From NCBI RefSeq assembly GCF_010365285.1, contig NZ_CP048286.1:1693001-1757000 (forward strand): a stretch of 64,000 nucleotides of DNA, read 5' to 3'. A model generated the notes under the pieces. That model was not told the origin of the DNA. It was given only the letters and a program-made list of their open reading frames with translations, and ran no database searches. A program made the position numbers and the translations under genes. Positions 34,902 to 44,413 of the stretch are shown here, one piece after another. The stretch's first letter is position 1, and each line of letters starts with the position of its first letter. Source of the DNA: Paenibacillus rhizovicinus. GTDB lineage: Bacteria > Bacillota > Bacilli > Paenibacillales > Paenibacillaceae.

Positions 34902-36404
34902 TTATTTCGCCGCTTTGAGGTCGCTGTTGTATTTGTCGATGACTTCCTTCTGCGCCAACTCCTGCGCCTTCTTCAGTTCGGTCGCAGGGTCTGCGTTCTT
35001 GTCGAGCAATACCTTCTGGATCGGCTTGACGAGATAGCTGCTCAGACTGCTCTTCAGGAAATATTCCAGATGCTGGTCTTTGGCGGACTCGTTCACGGCA
35101 TCCAGATAATCCTGCGGCACGTCCTTGACGTATTTCGTAACGTCGAAGTCCTTCAGCACGCTGAACGGACGAACGCCGAGACCGTTGTCGACCTTGAACT
35201 GGCCGAGCGCGTCATTGTAGTCCTTGGACATGAAGTACATCGCGTAGTCGAACGCCGCTTTCTGCTGCTCCGGCGTCGATTTCGGATTCAGCATCCAGAA
35301 GCTGCCGCCGACCTGCGCGGGCGCCTTGCCGGACGGACCTGCCGGGAACGGAGCGAAGCCGATATCGGCCGGATTCATGCCTCTGCCCACGAAATTCGTG
35401 AAGCTGTCCGACGTGCCGATAATCATCGCGGAACGGCCGCTGTAGAAGTCCTTCTCGTTCTCGCCGATATCCTGCACGACGTTCTTCTGCGTCACGTTGT
35501 ACTTCCACTTGAGATCCTTGTAATACTGGAGCGCCTTGACAGCCGCGTCGGACGTGAACTGCAGCGTCGCCGAACCGTCGGCTTCCTGCGCCGTCAGATC
35601 GCCGCCGGCCTGCCAGACGTAATACTCGAAATGCCAGTCCGCCCAGTCCATGCCAAGGATATCGAAGCCGACGATGCCGGCGTTCTTCTCCTGAACGAGC
35701 TTCGCGTCGGCGGCGAATTCATCCCAAGTCTTCGGCGGCGCCGCAATGCCCGCGTTCGCGAACAGCTTCTTGTTGTAGATCAGGCCGCTCGTGTACATGT
35801 CGTTCGGAATGCCGTAGATTTTGGCATCTTTCGTCGCCAGGTTGAACGCGCCGTCGACGAAGCGGTCCTTATCCGGCGAATTGTTGACCATGTCCGTAAT
35901 GTCGGCGGCAATGCCTTTCGGAACATACACCTGCATATCCGGGAACGCCGCCAGCGACAGATCCGGTCCTTCGCCGCCGGCGACGGCCGTCAGAAACTTC
36001 TCGCGGACGTCCGGCTGCCAGGCTTCCACATGCTTGACCTTGACGTTCGGATGGGCTGCGTCGAACTTCGCGAACTGATCCTCGATGAACGACTTGCCCG
36101 GGTCGTCCGGGGACGGCTGATCCCACACCGTGATTTCGACGACTTGGTCGCTTGCCGCGTCCGCGTTACCCGCTGCGTTCGTGCTCGCGTTCCCTGCATT
36201 ATCCGTGTTCGCGGCATTGGCGTCGGTGCTTGCGTTCGCGTTCGTGCCGGCGTTGGCGTTCGCGCTCGCGTTAGCTCCGTTGGCCGAAGCTCCATTGGCC
36301 GCGTTTTCCTCTTTGTCCGAACCGCAAGCCGACAGCAATCCCGCTGCGAGCGCAGCCGCGACGAGAACGGCAGCCGGTTTATTGATTCCCCCGTGCTTTT
36401 TCAT
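34902..36404 (-). CDS. Extracellular sugar-binding lipoprotein of the second ABC transporter
   Basis: A 500-residue solute-binding protein. Lipoprotein signal with lipobox LSAC (VLVAAALAAGLLSACGSD), then an unusual Asn/Ala-rich linker of about 60 residues (ANASANANAGTNANAS). The mature domain is family 1 (EITVWDQPSPDD, DQFAKFDAAHPNVKVKHVEA, GEGPDLSLAAFPDMQVYV, YGIPNDMYTSGLIYNKKLF). It delivers an oligosaccharide to the two permeases downstream. The operon continues into two surface hydrolases, so substrate and hydrolases probably match. AGGAGG precedes the ATG; a promoter and a perfect cre site lie upstream. Confidence 0.93.
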   Translation of the reverse strand: MKKHGGINKPAAVLVAAALAAGLLSACGSDKEENAANGASANGANASANANAGTNANASTDANAANTDNAGNASTNAAGNADAASDQVVEITVWDQPSPDDPGKSFIEDQFAKFDAAHPNVKVKHVEAWQPDVREKFLTAVAGGEGPDLSLAAFPDMQVYVPKGIAADITDMVNNSPDKDRFVDGAFNLATKDAKIYGIPNDMYTSGLIYNKKLFANAGIAAPPKTWDEFAADAKLVQEKNAGIVGFDILGMDWADWHFEYYVWQAGGDLTAQEADGSATLQFTSDAAVKALQYYKDLKWKYNVTQKNVVQDIGENEKDFYSGRSAMIIGTSDSFTNFVGRGMNPADIGFAPFPAGPSGKAPAQVGGSFWMLNPKSTPEQQKAAFDYAMYFMSKDYNDALGQFKVDNGLGVRPFSVLKDFDVTKYVKDVPQDYLDAVNESAKDQHLEYFLKSSLSSYLVKPIQKVLLDKNADPATELKKAQELAQKEVIDKYNSDLKAAK

Positions 36405-36434
36405 GCGATGCTTACCTCCTAGTAATGGATCCGA

Positions 36435-36449
36435 TGTTTTCGGTTACAA
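36435..36449 (-). promoter_or_regulatory. cre (CcpA) site of the second sugar-transporter operon
   Basis: TTGTAACCGAAAACA on the minus strand matches WTGNAANCGNWNNCW fully. It begins four bases after the -10 hexamer, so it covers the expected transcription start, an ideal repression position. Confidence 0.7.
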
Positions 36450-36453
36450 GCTA

Positions 36454-36482
36454 ATCTTATCGGGAAAACGCCCGTCCGTTAA
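36454..36482 (-). promoter_or_regulatory. Candidate promoter of the second transporter/hydrolase operon
   Basis: TTAACG (36477-36482) and TAAGAT (36454-36459) are separated by 17 bases on the minus strand, 50 bases before the SBP start. The hexamers are imperfect, which fits activation by the neighbouring YesN regulator. Confidence 0.45.
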
Positions 36483-36545
36483 TGGAAATAACGTACTTGT
36501 GGGCTATGAAAATCTTGACGATGCCACCCTCCCCGCTCGCAGCGC

Positions 36546-36576
36546 AAGCCGCCGGAGCATGCGAATCCGGCGGCTT
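36546..36576 (-). terminator. Terminator after the second YesM/YesN pair
   Basis: AAGCCGCCGG pairs with CCGGCGGCTT around an 11-base loop, 24 bases after the regulator stop. It separates the two-component operon from the transporter operon. Confidence 0.7.
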
Positions 36577-36599
36577 TCGGAAGCGTTCGGACGCGGCGT

Positions 36600-38246
36600 T
36601 CACGTCGCGGCCTCGGGCGATTCGGCAGATGCCGAGCGGCTTCGGAACTGATTCGGCGTCATGCCCGTCGCCTTGCGGAAGACGCTGCTGAAATACGCCG
36701 CGTCCTTGAAACCGACGAGCTCGGCGACCTGCTGGATCTTCAAATTCGGATCCCGCAGCAGCGCCTCCGACTTTCGGATGCGCTCGTTCGTCAGATAGTT
36801 GACGAAATTCTCCCCGAACCGCTCCTTGAACCTGCGGGAGAAGTAGCTCGGATGGAAGAAGAAGCGCTCGGCGATCATCTGCAGGTTCAGCGGCTCGTGC
36901 AGCGACTGGTCGATGTACCGCTTCACCTCGTCGATCGCGCTGTATTCCGATGCGTGGCGAAGCTTATATAGATGACCGATGATGTTATGCACCATTTCCG
37001 TCAGCTGGCCGGGGATTTTCCGCCAGTTTTCCAGCGCCTGCAGCCAGTGCAGCAGATCGTCCAGCTCCCCGATGATCCACTCGGGAATACTCGTCTGCGT
37101 CAGCAGATATTTGCGCATCAGCAGATGAAACTCCACGCAGAAGCTTTCCAGATGCGTGAAATAGACCCGCGCTCCCGTCGCTACCGCCTCGACCCGCTGC
37201 GCGATCCACGCGTCCAGCGCGCCGGCGTTGCATTCATTCAAGCAGCTGAGCAGGTAGGACTCGTCTTCCCGGGAGATGACGGAATGCGGCTCGGCCTTGA
37301 CGTACTCGGTCTCCGCCATGTAGACGCGGCCAACCCCGTAGAAGATCCGGTTGCGCAGCGCCTGCTTCGCTTGCTGGTAGGACTGCTGGATGACCTCCAT
37401 CCGGTTGACGGCGGCGCCGCAGCCGATCGCGGCCTCCAGCTTCAGATGGCGGCGGATTCCGTCCAGGATTTCGTTCAGCTCCCGCTGCAGCGCCTCGGTC
37501 TCGACAGGCGAATGGCCGCCAAGCACGTAGACGAGCTCATTCTCGTGCATGACGTGCCGGAACAGCACGCCGTCCCGGCCGGACGAATCGAGAATCGTCG
37601 CGATAATGTTGTGCACGGCGAACCGGAGCAGCTTCTCGTCTTCCTTGCGGAACGACTGATGCGGAAGGACGATCGGCTCCAGCTGGAAGACGACCGCGGC
37701 GAAATGGGAGCAGCGGGCGATCATGCCAAGCAGCCGCTCGTCCCTTGCAGCCGCGCTCTGCCCGCCGTCCTCGCCGTATTGGATCAGCTTGCTCAGCATT
37801 TGATCCCGCAGGGAAGCCTCGCTGCTCGAGCGCCACTGCTCGGCCTGCGCGCTCAGCTCGCGCTGGCTTCTTCCCCATTCGATCTTCCGGATGATTCGCG
37901 CCAGGCTCTCCTTCAGCTCCTCCTTATCTACCGGCTTGAGCAGATAATCCGTCACGCCGAATTGAATCGCCCTGCGGGCGTACTCGAATTCCCCGTAGCC
38001 GCTGACGACGACGAACTGCAGCTCCGGCATCGCCCGCTGGGCTTCTTCCAGGAACGCGAGGCCGTCCATCCGCGGCATCCGGATATCGGTGATGACGATG
38101 TCCGGACGCTCCTCGGCCAGCTTATGCAGCGCTTCCTCCCCGTCTCCCGCTTCGGCGACGACCGTCACCGGAAGCCCGGTCATTTGAATTTTCTTGCGGA
38201 TCCCCTGCCGCATCAGCTGTTCGTCATCGACGATCATTAATTTCAT
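36600..38246 (-). CDS. YesN-type response regulator with AraC output domain
   Basis: A 548-residue regulator. The receiver (1-120) has Asp7/Asp8, phospho-acceptor Asp54 (IVITDIRMPRMDG) and Lys104 (DYLLKPVD). The middle region is the variable YesN type. The C-terminal AraC domain shows NLQMIAERFFFHPSYFSRRF and IQQVAELVGFKDAAYFSSVF, ending MTPNQFRSR. It overlaps the kinase gene by 23 bases, so translation is coupled. GGAGG precedes the ATG. It most likely activates the transporter/hydrolase operon that begins 196 bases beyond its stop. Confidence 0.93.
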   Translation of the reverse strand: MKLMIVDDEQLMRQGIRKKIQMTGLPVTVVAEAGDGEEALHKLAEERPDIVITDIRMPRMDGLAFLEEAQRAMPELQFVVVSGYGEFEYARRAIQFGVTDYLLKPVDKEELKESLARIIRKIEWGRSQRELSAQAEQWRSSSEASLRDQMLSKLIQYGEDGGQSAAARDERLLGMIARCSHFAAVVFQLEPIVLPHQSFRKEDEKLLRFAVHNIIATILDSSGRDGVLFRHVMHENELVYVLGGHSPVETEALQRELNEILDGIRRHLKLEAAIGCGAAVNRMEVIQQSYQQAKQALRNRIFYGVGRVYMAETEYVKAEPHSVISREDESYLLSCLNECNAGALDAWIAQRVEAVATGARVYFTHLESFCVEFHLLMRKYLLTQTSIPEWIIGELDDLLHWLQALENWRKIPGQLTEMVHNIIGHLYKLRHASEYSAIDEVKRYIDQSLHEPLNLQMIAERFFFHPSYFSRRFKERFGENFVNYLTNERIRKSEALLRDPNLKIQQVAELVGFKDAAYFSSVFRKATGMTPNQFRSRSASAESPEAAT

Positions 38247-40089
38247 GGTGAGCTTCCTCCACCCGCATTTTTTTGACCCGCACCGTCACCGTCGTGCCCT
38301 GCGTCTCGCCGCTGTCGAAGCCGAGGCCGTAGGCGCTGCCGTACACGAGCTTGATTCTGTGCTGCACGTTGAACAATCCGATCGACGAAGCGGCATTGGC
38401 CGCGTAATTCGGCTGCTGCAGCATCGTCTCCAGCGTTTCCAGCTTCGCCGGGTCGATCGGCGGACCGTTGTTCCAGACCGTGATGGCGGCGTCGGTCTCC
38501 GACAGGCTGTACGCCCGGATGCGGATCTCCCCGCCTGCCGCCATATGGTCGATGCCATGAATGAAGGCGTTCTCCACGAGCGGCTGCAGCAGCAGCTTCG
38601 GCGTCAGGATCGTTTGCAGCCCCTCTTCCGTCTCGATCGCATAGATCAGCCGGTCTCCGAACCGGATTTGCTGAATGGAGAGGTAAATCTCCAACTGCCG
38701 GATTTCCGTCTGGAGCGTGGACATATGGCCTGCGCTGATGTTGTAGCGGAACATCTTCGCGAGCGAAGAGCTGATGGTGCTGATCCGATCGTCGTCGTGC
38801 AGCGCGGCCAAGCTGTCGATCATGCCGAGCGTGTTATAGAGGAAATGCGGATTGATTTGCGACTGGAGCGAGCGGATCTCCGCGTCTTTCTTGACCAGGT
38901 CCGCCTCGTACACCTTGACGATGAGGTCATTGATTTCCTGTGCCATATGATTGAATCGCCGGACGAAATATCCGATCTCGTCGTTGGAGGATACGGGCAC
39001 GACGAAGCCGTAATTGCCCTTCTCGATGGAAACGATGCCTTTCTTCAGCTGCTTGAGCGGCGTGATGATCTTCGATGACAGGATGCTGGCGATCATCATC
39101 GCGCCCAGCAGGCAGGCCGCGCCGATGATCAGCGTCCGCAGCGCCAGCTCGTTAACCTGACGGAGCAACGTATGAAGCGGCACTTGTCCCACGAGCACCC
39201 AAGACGTGTTGTCGAGTTTATTGGACACGAACAGCGTCTTCTCGCCGAGATGATCGGCATACACGTACCGGGATTTGACGTGATAGTTGAAATCGAACAG
39301 CCGATCGAGGCCGGTCAGACGTTCGCCGGCCTGTTTATCGTTCAAGGAGAACATCACCTTGCCGCCTTCGGAGTCAACCAGGGCGTATTGGCCCTGCTCT
39401 TCGCTGCCGATCTCCCCGAGCCAGCCCTTCAGGAAATCGGAGGACAGCCGGATGAACATGACGCCGACGACGGGGTTGTCCGAGTTGAAATCGATCGTCT
39501 TGATCGCCTGCGCGAAAATCAGCGTCTTGACGCCGCGCTTCGTCCGCGGATCGGTCTCGATCGTCGTCAGCCAGGCGCCTTTGCCGTCATTGCGCAGTGC
39601 AACCGTTTTCAATTGATCGAAGTCCAAGTCCAGGCTGTTCAGCTTGCTGATTCCGCCCGAGGTAAGCTGATTGCCGTTCATCTGGCTGACGACGACCAGA
39701 TCGGCGACGGGATTACGGGTGAGAAACTGTCCGAATTTGGCGGAATAATGGCTGTACGCCTCCGGATCGGAGCCCAGATGCTTGACGAATTGCTGGAAGT
39801 CCTTGTCTCCGAAATATTCCCACGCGAAGTTCTTCATGTTCAGCATGTACGATTCCAGCGTCGCGGCGGACTGCCCGCTGATCTGCTCCATGTTGCCGAT
39901 TGCCCGCTCCTTGATGTCGGACGACGTCTGCACGTAATAATCCAGCCCTAACGTAGCGACCGTAATCGAGATGGTAACGAAGAAACAAAACCATATTTTG
40001 CGGTAAAGCGATTTGGTCATGAAGCGATACGGAAGCAGCAGCGTGCGCGCCGTTCTTGGAAAACGCTTGTTGTTGGGTGGAAGTAGCAC
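38224..40089 (-). CDS. YesM-type sensor histidine kinase
   Basis: A 621-residue membrane kinase. TM1 is at about 31-50 and TM2 at about 318-340; between them lies an extracellular dCache-like sensor. HAMP (about 340-390, IITPLKQLKKGI) leads to the phospho-acceptor His415 in SLQSQINPHFLYNTLG, and the HATPase domain carries PLVENAFIHGIDH and VWNNGPPI. The start is a GTG at 40089 with GAGG ten bases upstream; an internal ATG at 40020 (MTKSLYRKIW) matches the family N terminus better but has no ribosome site. The paired regulator follows with a 23-base overlap. A good sigma-A promoter lies at 40157-40185. Confidence 0.92.
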   Translation of the reverse strand: MLLPPNNKRFPRTARTLLLPYRFMTKSLYRKIWFCFFVTISITVATLGLDYYVQTSSDIKERAIGNMEQISGQSAATLESYMLNMKNFAWEYFGDKDFQQFVKHLGSDPEAYSHYSAKFGQFLTRNPVADLVVVSQMNGNQLTSGGISKLNSLDLDFDQLKTVALRNDGKGAWLTTIETDPRTKRGVKTLIFAQAIKTIDFNSDNPVVGVMFIRLSSDFLKGWLGEIGSEEQGQYALVDSEGGKVMFSLNDKQAGERLTGLDRLFDFNYHVKSRYVYADHLGEKTLFVSNKLDNTSWVLVGQVPLHTLLRQVNELALRTLIIGAACLLGAMMIASILSSKIITPLKQLKKGIVSIEKGNYGFVVPVSSNDEIGYFVRRFNHMAQEINDLIVKVYEADLVKKDAEIRSLQSQINPHFLYNTLGMIDSLAALHDDDRISTISSSLAKMFRYNISAGHMSTLQTEIRQLEIYLSIQQIRFGDRLIYAIETEEGLQTILTPKLLLQPLVENAFIHGIDHMAAGGEIRIRAYSLSETDAAITVWNNGPPIDPAKLETLETMLQQPNYAANAASSIGLFNVQHRIKLVYGSAYGLGFDSGETQGTTVTVRVKKMRVEEAHHEINDRR

Positions 40090-40156
40090 TGTTTTCTCGC
40101 CTCGCCGTTTATATAGTCGTCCATGCAGTCGGTCATCCGAACGTTCCCTTGAGTAG

Positions 40157-40185
40157 ATTATAGGGCGAGCAGTCGGTTTTGTTCA
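40157..40185 (-). promoter_or_regulatory. Sigma-A type promoter of the second YesM/YesN operon
   Basis: TGAACA (40180-40185), 17-base spacer, and consensus TATAAT (40157-40162) on the minus strand, about 68 bases before the kinase GTG. Confidence 0.65.
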
Positions 40186-40281
40186 TTAAATTTTTGACGG
40201 ATGGGTATGAAAATATTGAATTTTTCGCATGAGAGGCAGCGAACGCGCTTAGCCCGCTCCTTCTCCCCGCCAACACAAAGA

Positions 40282-40305
40282 AACCCGTCGTATCACCTAC
40301 GGGTT
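40282..40305 (-). terminator. Terminator after the GH116 gene
   Basis: AACCCGT pairs with ACGGGTT around a ten-base loop, followed on the minus strand by TTCTTTG. It lies about 75 bases beyond the GH116 stop. Confidence 0.65.
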
Positions 40306-40380
40306 CCTTCCGTTGCGTTTATATGAATATTAGACAGGTGCTCTATGTTTCGGCGCACAGGCGGGCGACAGCCGGAAGCT

Positions 40381-42858
40381 TCATGCAAGCCGCTCCCCGG
40401 CAGCCAGAGAAATCAGCCTGCCGTTCACGGTTACATCCCGCAGCTCGCCGTACAGCACTTCGATCGTCCAATCGGTCCGTCCATCGTCGTCGACCGTCTG
40501 CCGGTAGTTCCCCCAAGCCGTGCCCGTGCTCCAGAAGCAGCCGAACGCTTCCCGGAACACCTTCGGCGAGAAGCTCATCGTCCGGGCGGGCATGTCGCAA
40601 CGGAAACCGCTAAGCGCGGGAAGCAGCGCCCAGCTTGCCATCGAACGGGCGTAATGGTTCCCGCATTCCACCTCGTTCCACGGATTGCGCCGGATGCCGT
40701 CGTGACGCTCCCGCACCGCTTTGACGATCGTCAGCCCCTCGTCGAGGCAGTCCTCGTAGATCAGCTGAGCCGCCACTTGATACTCGATTCCGGTCCACAC
40801 TTCGTCCGAATAGATGAACGGAAATTTCGGACGTCCTCCGTGCGGCCAAGAGCAGAGCAGCAGTCCCTTCTCTGCGCCGAGCGCGTAAGCGCGCTGCACG
40901 TTCGCATGGTTCGAGAAGTCCGTGCGGAAGTTGTAACGGAACACGGACCGCAGCGCCTCTCTGACATGCGCCTGCGGCAGAATATGTCCCAGTCCGGCGA
41001 CATGCGCCATGAACTGGCCGATCAACTGGTCGGACAAGCAGCCCGTGCCTTGCTGGTACCGGTGCGCGTCGACATCGTCCAGCCGCTGGATGTAGTAGTC
41101 TCCGCCCCATAGCATGTCGTCCATCGCGGCGCTTCCTTGTTCCCAGGCTTCGGCGTAGCTGCGGGCGCGCTCGGCGTCGCCCGCGAAAGCGGCCATTTCC
41201 GCCCCTGCTTTCAGCGCGGCGTAGAACATGCCGTTCGTCATCGCGTTCGGACCGAAGAACTCCACGTCGTACGTATTGTGCTGCTCGCTGTCCAGCACGC
41301 AATCGCCGTCGGAATCCCAATAGCCGAAGGCAAAATCAAGCGCGAGCCGCGCTTTGGGCCACAGCTCCAGCAGGAAGTCTCCGTCGCCGCTCAGCTTCCA
41401 CTCCCGGTACAGCCGGACGATCGTGCCGAGCTGGCCGTCTGCGGCAGGCACCATATCCCATCGCTCGCCGCCGAACACCCGGTTCGTCCGGAACGACATG
41501 CTGCCCTTCTCGTCCGTCTCCAGTAAGAATTCCACGCGGCGCATCGTCCGCTCGAGGGACGGGAACAGAAACGCGAGCGTCTGCGCGTAATTCCACACAT
41601 GCGTGCACGTGCCCTCGCAGCTGCCGCGATGATCGAAGCCGCCCTCCCATCCCAGCAAGTTGCCGTCCTCCAGGCGAAAACAGGTCGTGCTTCGAATGAC
41701 CGTAATGTTCGCCGCGAGCGCATCCAGCACGTAATCCGGCAGCGTGCTGCCGAACAGGGCGCCGCGAAAATCCCGCGAGCCTCGTTCAAGCCGCTCCAAG
41801 TTGCGCATCAGATACGTCCCCGCATGCCATGCATCCCGAAACAAGCCGGCATAATAGTTGCGCACGATGCCGTCCTTCTCGCCGCGCGGCAGGATGTGAC
41901 CCTGCCAATTGTTCGGCCGGTTCGGAAAATGCCACGCCAGCGCGAATTCGTAAACGAGCGATTCCCCCGGGAGCAGCGCGCGGCGGATGCAAACCGAGCC
42001 GTAACGCTCCTTGCCCCCGGCATGCAGCTTGCCCGTTCCGGAGCCCGTATTCCGCCACGGCTCCAATTCTCCGTCCTCGGTGAAATCGGTCCAGAATTCC
42101 TGAATTCCGTCCCACCAGGCGCCGGGAAGCCATTCTTCCTTGACGGTCACTCCGTCGCCATCGGCGAGAAGTGCCAGCGTGCCGTTGCGCGCATGATCGG
42201 CGGGCAGATCCGGCGAATAGAAATAGACGCCGCGCATCCCTTCCTCCGACCTCTGCTCGTTGCGCACTTGCCCCGCGAGCCGCATGTTGTGGAACAGCTC
42301 CCGTCCTTCATAGCCGGCGGCGTTCGCGAGCGATCCGGCGATCGATACGTCCGCCGGGAGATCCGACACATTGGATACGCGATACCGAATGATCGCCGCC
42401 GGAATGCCGGAGTCATCGGGATCGAGCGGAATGAACGGCGTGAACGCTTCGAGCGATACGGTCACCGGCAAATCGCCGTCCGTAAACTCGACCTCCGCGA
42501 AAGGGTACTCCCCGCGCAGCCGGGAGCCGTGCAGCCGCGGAAGGCCGGCCGTTTCGTCGGCGAAGAAGCCATGCGAATTGGCGAACGGCGGAGTCAGCTG
42601 CGCCTCGAGTACCTTGCATACGGCTTCCTGCCCCTGCGCCTGCGCGCGGATGGCAAAGAACGAATAAGGCAGCGCGTTCCCTTTGCCCTGGCTGTTGAAC
42701 AGCTCCCAGTCGCACAGCTGTCCGCGGGAACCGAGCGATACGTTGCCGGTGCCGATGCCGCCGAGCAGGAATTTGGCCTCCCTTGCTTCGTGCGAGAACG
42801 TTCGTTGCGGCCCTCTATGATAGAGCTGTTCCTTCGAGTACGTATTATGATCGGCCAT
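40381..42858 (-). CDS. GH116 family glycoside hydrolase (beta-glucosidase/beta-xylosidase type)
   Basis: An 825-residue cytosolic enzyme of family GH116 (relatives of mammalian GBA2). An N-terminal beta-sandwich (1-330, LLGGIGTGNVSLGSRG start signature) is followed by an (alpha/alpha)6 barrel (about 360-790). The nucleophile candidate is Glu525 in SEQHNTYDVEFFG, and the acid/base candidate is Asp610 in GCLSDQLIGQF. GCTCTHVWNYAQ-type sequence (CEGTCTHVWNYAQTLAF) and SDEVWTGIEYQVA are further landmarks. No signal peptide is seen, so it acts on imported oligosaccharides. Its start overlaps the stop of the GH140-type gene by 14 bases. Bacterial GH116 members cleave beta-glucosides and beta-xylosides; which applies here is unknown. 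Confidence 0.9.
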   Translation of the reverse strand: MADHNTYSKEQLYHRGPQRTFSHEAREAKFLLGGIGTGNVSLGSRGQLCDWELFNSQGKGNALPYSFFAIRAQAQGQEAVCKVLEAQLTPPFANSHGFFADETAGLPRLHGSRLRGEYPFAEVEFTDGDLPVTVSLEAFTPFIPLDPDDSGIPAAIIRYRVSNVSDLPADVSIAGSLANAAGYEGRELFHNMRLAGQVRNEQRSEEGMRGVYFYSPDLPADHARNGTLALLADGDGVTVKEEWLPGAWWDGIQEFWTDFTEDGELEPWRNTGSGTGKLHAGGKERYGSVCIRRALLPGESLVYEFALAWHFPNRPNNWQGHILPRGEKDGIVRNYYAGLFRDAWHAGTYLMRNLERLERGSRDFRGALFGSTLPDYVLDALAANITVIRSTTCFRLEDGNLLGWEGGFDHRGSCEGTCTHVWNYAQTLAFLFPSLERTMRRVEFLLETDEKGSMSFRTNRVFGGERWDMVPAADGQLGTIVRLYREWKLSGDGDFLLELWPKARLALDFAFGYWDSDGDCVLDSEQHNTYDVEFFGPNAMTNGMFYAALKAGAEMAAFAGDAERARSYAEAWEQGSAAMDDMLWGGDYYIQRLDDVDAHRYQQGTGCLSDQLIGQFMAHVAGLGHILPQAHVREALRSVFRYNFRTDFSNHANVQRAYALGAEKGLLLCSWPHGGRPKFPFIYSDEVWTGIEYQVAAQLIYEDCLDEGLTIVKAVRERHDGIRRNPWNEVECGNHYARSMASWALLPALSGFRCDMPARTMSFSPKVFREAFGCFWSTGTAWGNYRQTVDDDGRTDWTIEVLYGELRDVTVNGRLISLAAGERLA

Positions 42859-44245
42859 CTTCGTTCCCTCGCTTTCCGCATTCTTCAGAGCCGTTCATCC
42901 CCTCGCGGATTCGGCTCCCCTCTTCGCCGTCAAGCGGGTCCGCCTCGAGCACCAGAACCCAATCCTCGCCGCGCCCGCTCGAAGGAGGAACGAAGAGCCA
43001 GGTACCCTTGCCCCGATATTCGCCGGCATCGGTCATTCCTCCGCTGCGCGGGTCAGACCACGAAGCACGGACAAGGCCGGCTTCCAACCGATCGAGCGCC
43101 GCATAGAAGGGAATGCCGTTCGGCGAATAGAGCAGCGCGCAGCCGGCGTCCCGGGAGGCCGCCATCCGGTTGGCGCCGGACCGGTTGCCTTCGATCATCG
43201 CCGGATCCGGCATCCGGCCGGGACCTGTCCGCGTTTCGATCAGATTCCTCAGATGCCCCATCTGCATCGCGCCTGGGCGATCAAGCGCCTGTTCCCAAGT
43301 CATGATGAACCGGTCGCCGGCTTCCTTCGCCATCGACCAGACGGAATTATGGCCGTACGTATGGCCGAACGCGCCGGACAGCACCGCATAGTAAGCCGCC
43401 GTACGCACGTCTGCCGCGTCGAAATAGCCGTTCTTCTCCGCGTCGTGATCGCGCGGATGATCCTCGTAGCAAGGCTCGCCGTCCAGGACCGGCTTGACTG
43501 GCGTCCTGGCGTAATCCGCGGCGACGAGCCGGTCGGACTGGCGTTCGCCGAGATGGCGGTGACCCGATTGAATCATGTTGAAATCAAGCCATGGCTCGCG
43601 ATGCATGAAGGTCGACGACGTCTGGCCCCCCGGCGGATGGAACGTCATAAGATGGCTGCCGTCGTCACCGGCCGCCAAGCCTTCGGCCATTTCGTTCACG
43701 AGATCGAAATGAGTACGGGTCGTCAGCCATCGGTCACCTCCGAGCACCCAAACGATATTCGCCCTGTCACGATAACGAGCCCCGATCCATTCGCCGTACG
43801 CGCGCGCGTTCGACAAGTTCAATATTTCCGGCCCGAATCCGAAAGCCTGATGGAACTTATCTCCCCATGTCGGCAGGAGCGCGACGTAGAGTCCGAGTTC
43901 TGCCGCCGCGTCCACGATGTAATCGACATGATCCCAGTACGAATACGGCCCGTCCATGTCAGGACGGAGCGGATCGGGCATCCCGTCGGCGCCGGCTTTG
44001 AACGGCAATCGCCCATGTGCGTTAGGCGTCGTCGCTCCTTCGAATTCCGCAAGCGCGACGGCTTGAATGACGTTGAAGCCCAGCCCCGCCCGATTGACCA
44101 AATACCGTTTCGCCTCGTCCCTGTCCAAGCGATGGAACAGTTCCCAGGCCGTGTCCCCGAGCCAGAAGAACAGCGTCCCGTCCCCCCGTTCCAAAAAGCG
44201 ATTATTGCCGCTGACCCGCAGCCGCTGCATGCCATTAACCGTCAT
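42845..44245 (-). CDS. GH140-like (DUF4038, apiosidase-type) glycoside hydrolase
   Basis: A 466-residue TIM-barrel protein of the DUF4038 group. The characterised relative GH140 is an apiosidase of rhamnogalacturonan II. The N-terminal motif FFWLGDTAWELFHRLDRDEA, the acid/base candidate Asp171 (NIVWVLGGDRW) and the nucleophile candidate Glu257 (PVLDGEPCYED) match that family's spacing. No signal peptide is present, so it is intracellular. The start at 44245 has AAGGGG six bases upstream; a longer reading upstream is less likely. It is the first gene of a two-gene unit with the GH116 enzyme. Apiose-containing or other plant-wall oligosaccharides are a reasonable but unproven substrate. Confidence 0.85.
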   Translation of the reverse strand: MTVNGMQRLRVSGNNRFLERGDGTLFFWLGDTAWELFHRLDRDEAKRYLVNRAGLGFNVIQAVALAEFEGATTPNAHGRLPFKAGADGMPDPLRPDMDGPYSYWDHVDYIVDAAAELGLYVALLPTWGDKFHQAFGFGPEILNLSNARAYGEWIGARYRDRANIVWVLGGDRWLTTRTHFDLVNEMAEGLAAGDDGSHLMTFHPPGGQTSSTFMHREPWLDFNMIQSGHRHLGERQSDRLVAADYARTPVKPVLDGEPCYEDHPRDHDAEKNGYFDAADVRTAAYYAVLSGAFGHTYGHNSVWSMAKEAGDRFIMTWEQALDRPGAMQMGHLRNLIETRTGPGRMPDPAMIEGNRSGANRMAASRDAGCALLYSPNGIPFYAALDRLEAGLVRASWSDPRSGGMTDAGEYRGKGTWLFVPPSSGRGEDWVLVLEADPLDGEEGSRIREGMNGSEECGKRGNEDGRS

Positions 44246-44413
44246 ACCTATCCCCTTGTCCTTGGATTGTCGTTGCCGTCTCCTTGATAGAATAGAAGCA
44301 ACGGCAAGCCGGGGGTAGGGAATATCTTGACTTGTTCGCCCGGAAAATCTTGATTCTTTGCTCATTCTCCTGAAGCATCCTCGCGTACTGGTCTCGCATG
44401 TTCAATAAAAAAA

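Noticed and set aside
41599-43305. A 568-codon open frame opposite GH116/GH140
   Set aside because: Arg-rich antisense shadow crossing two real genes; no recognisable domain.
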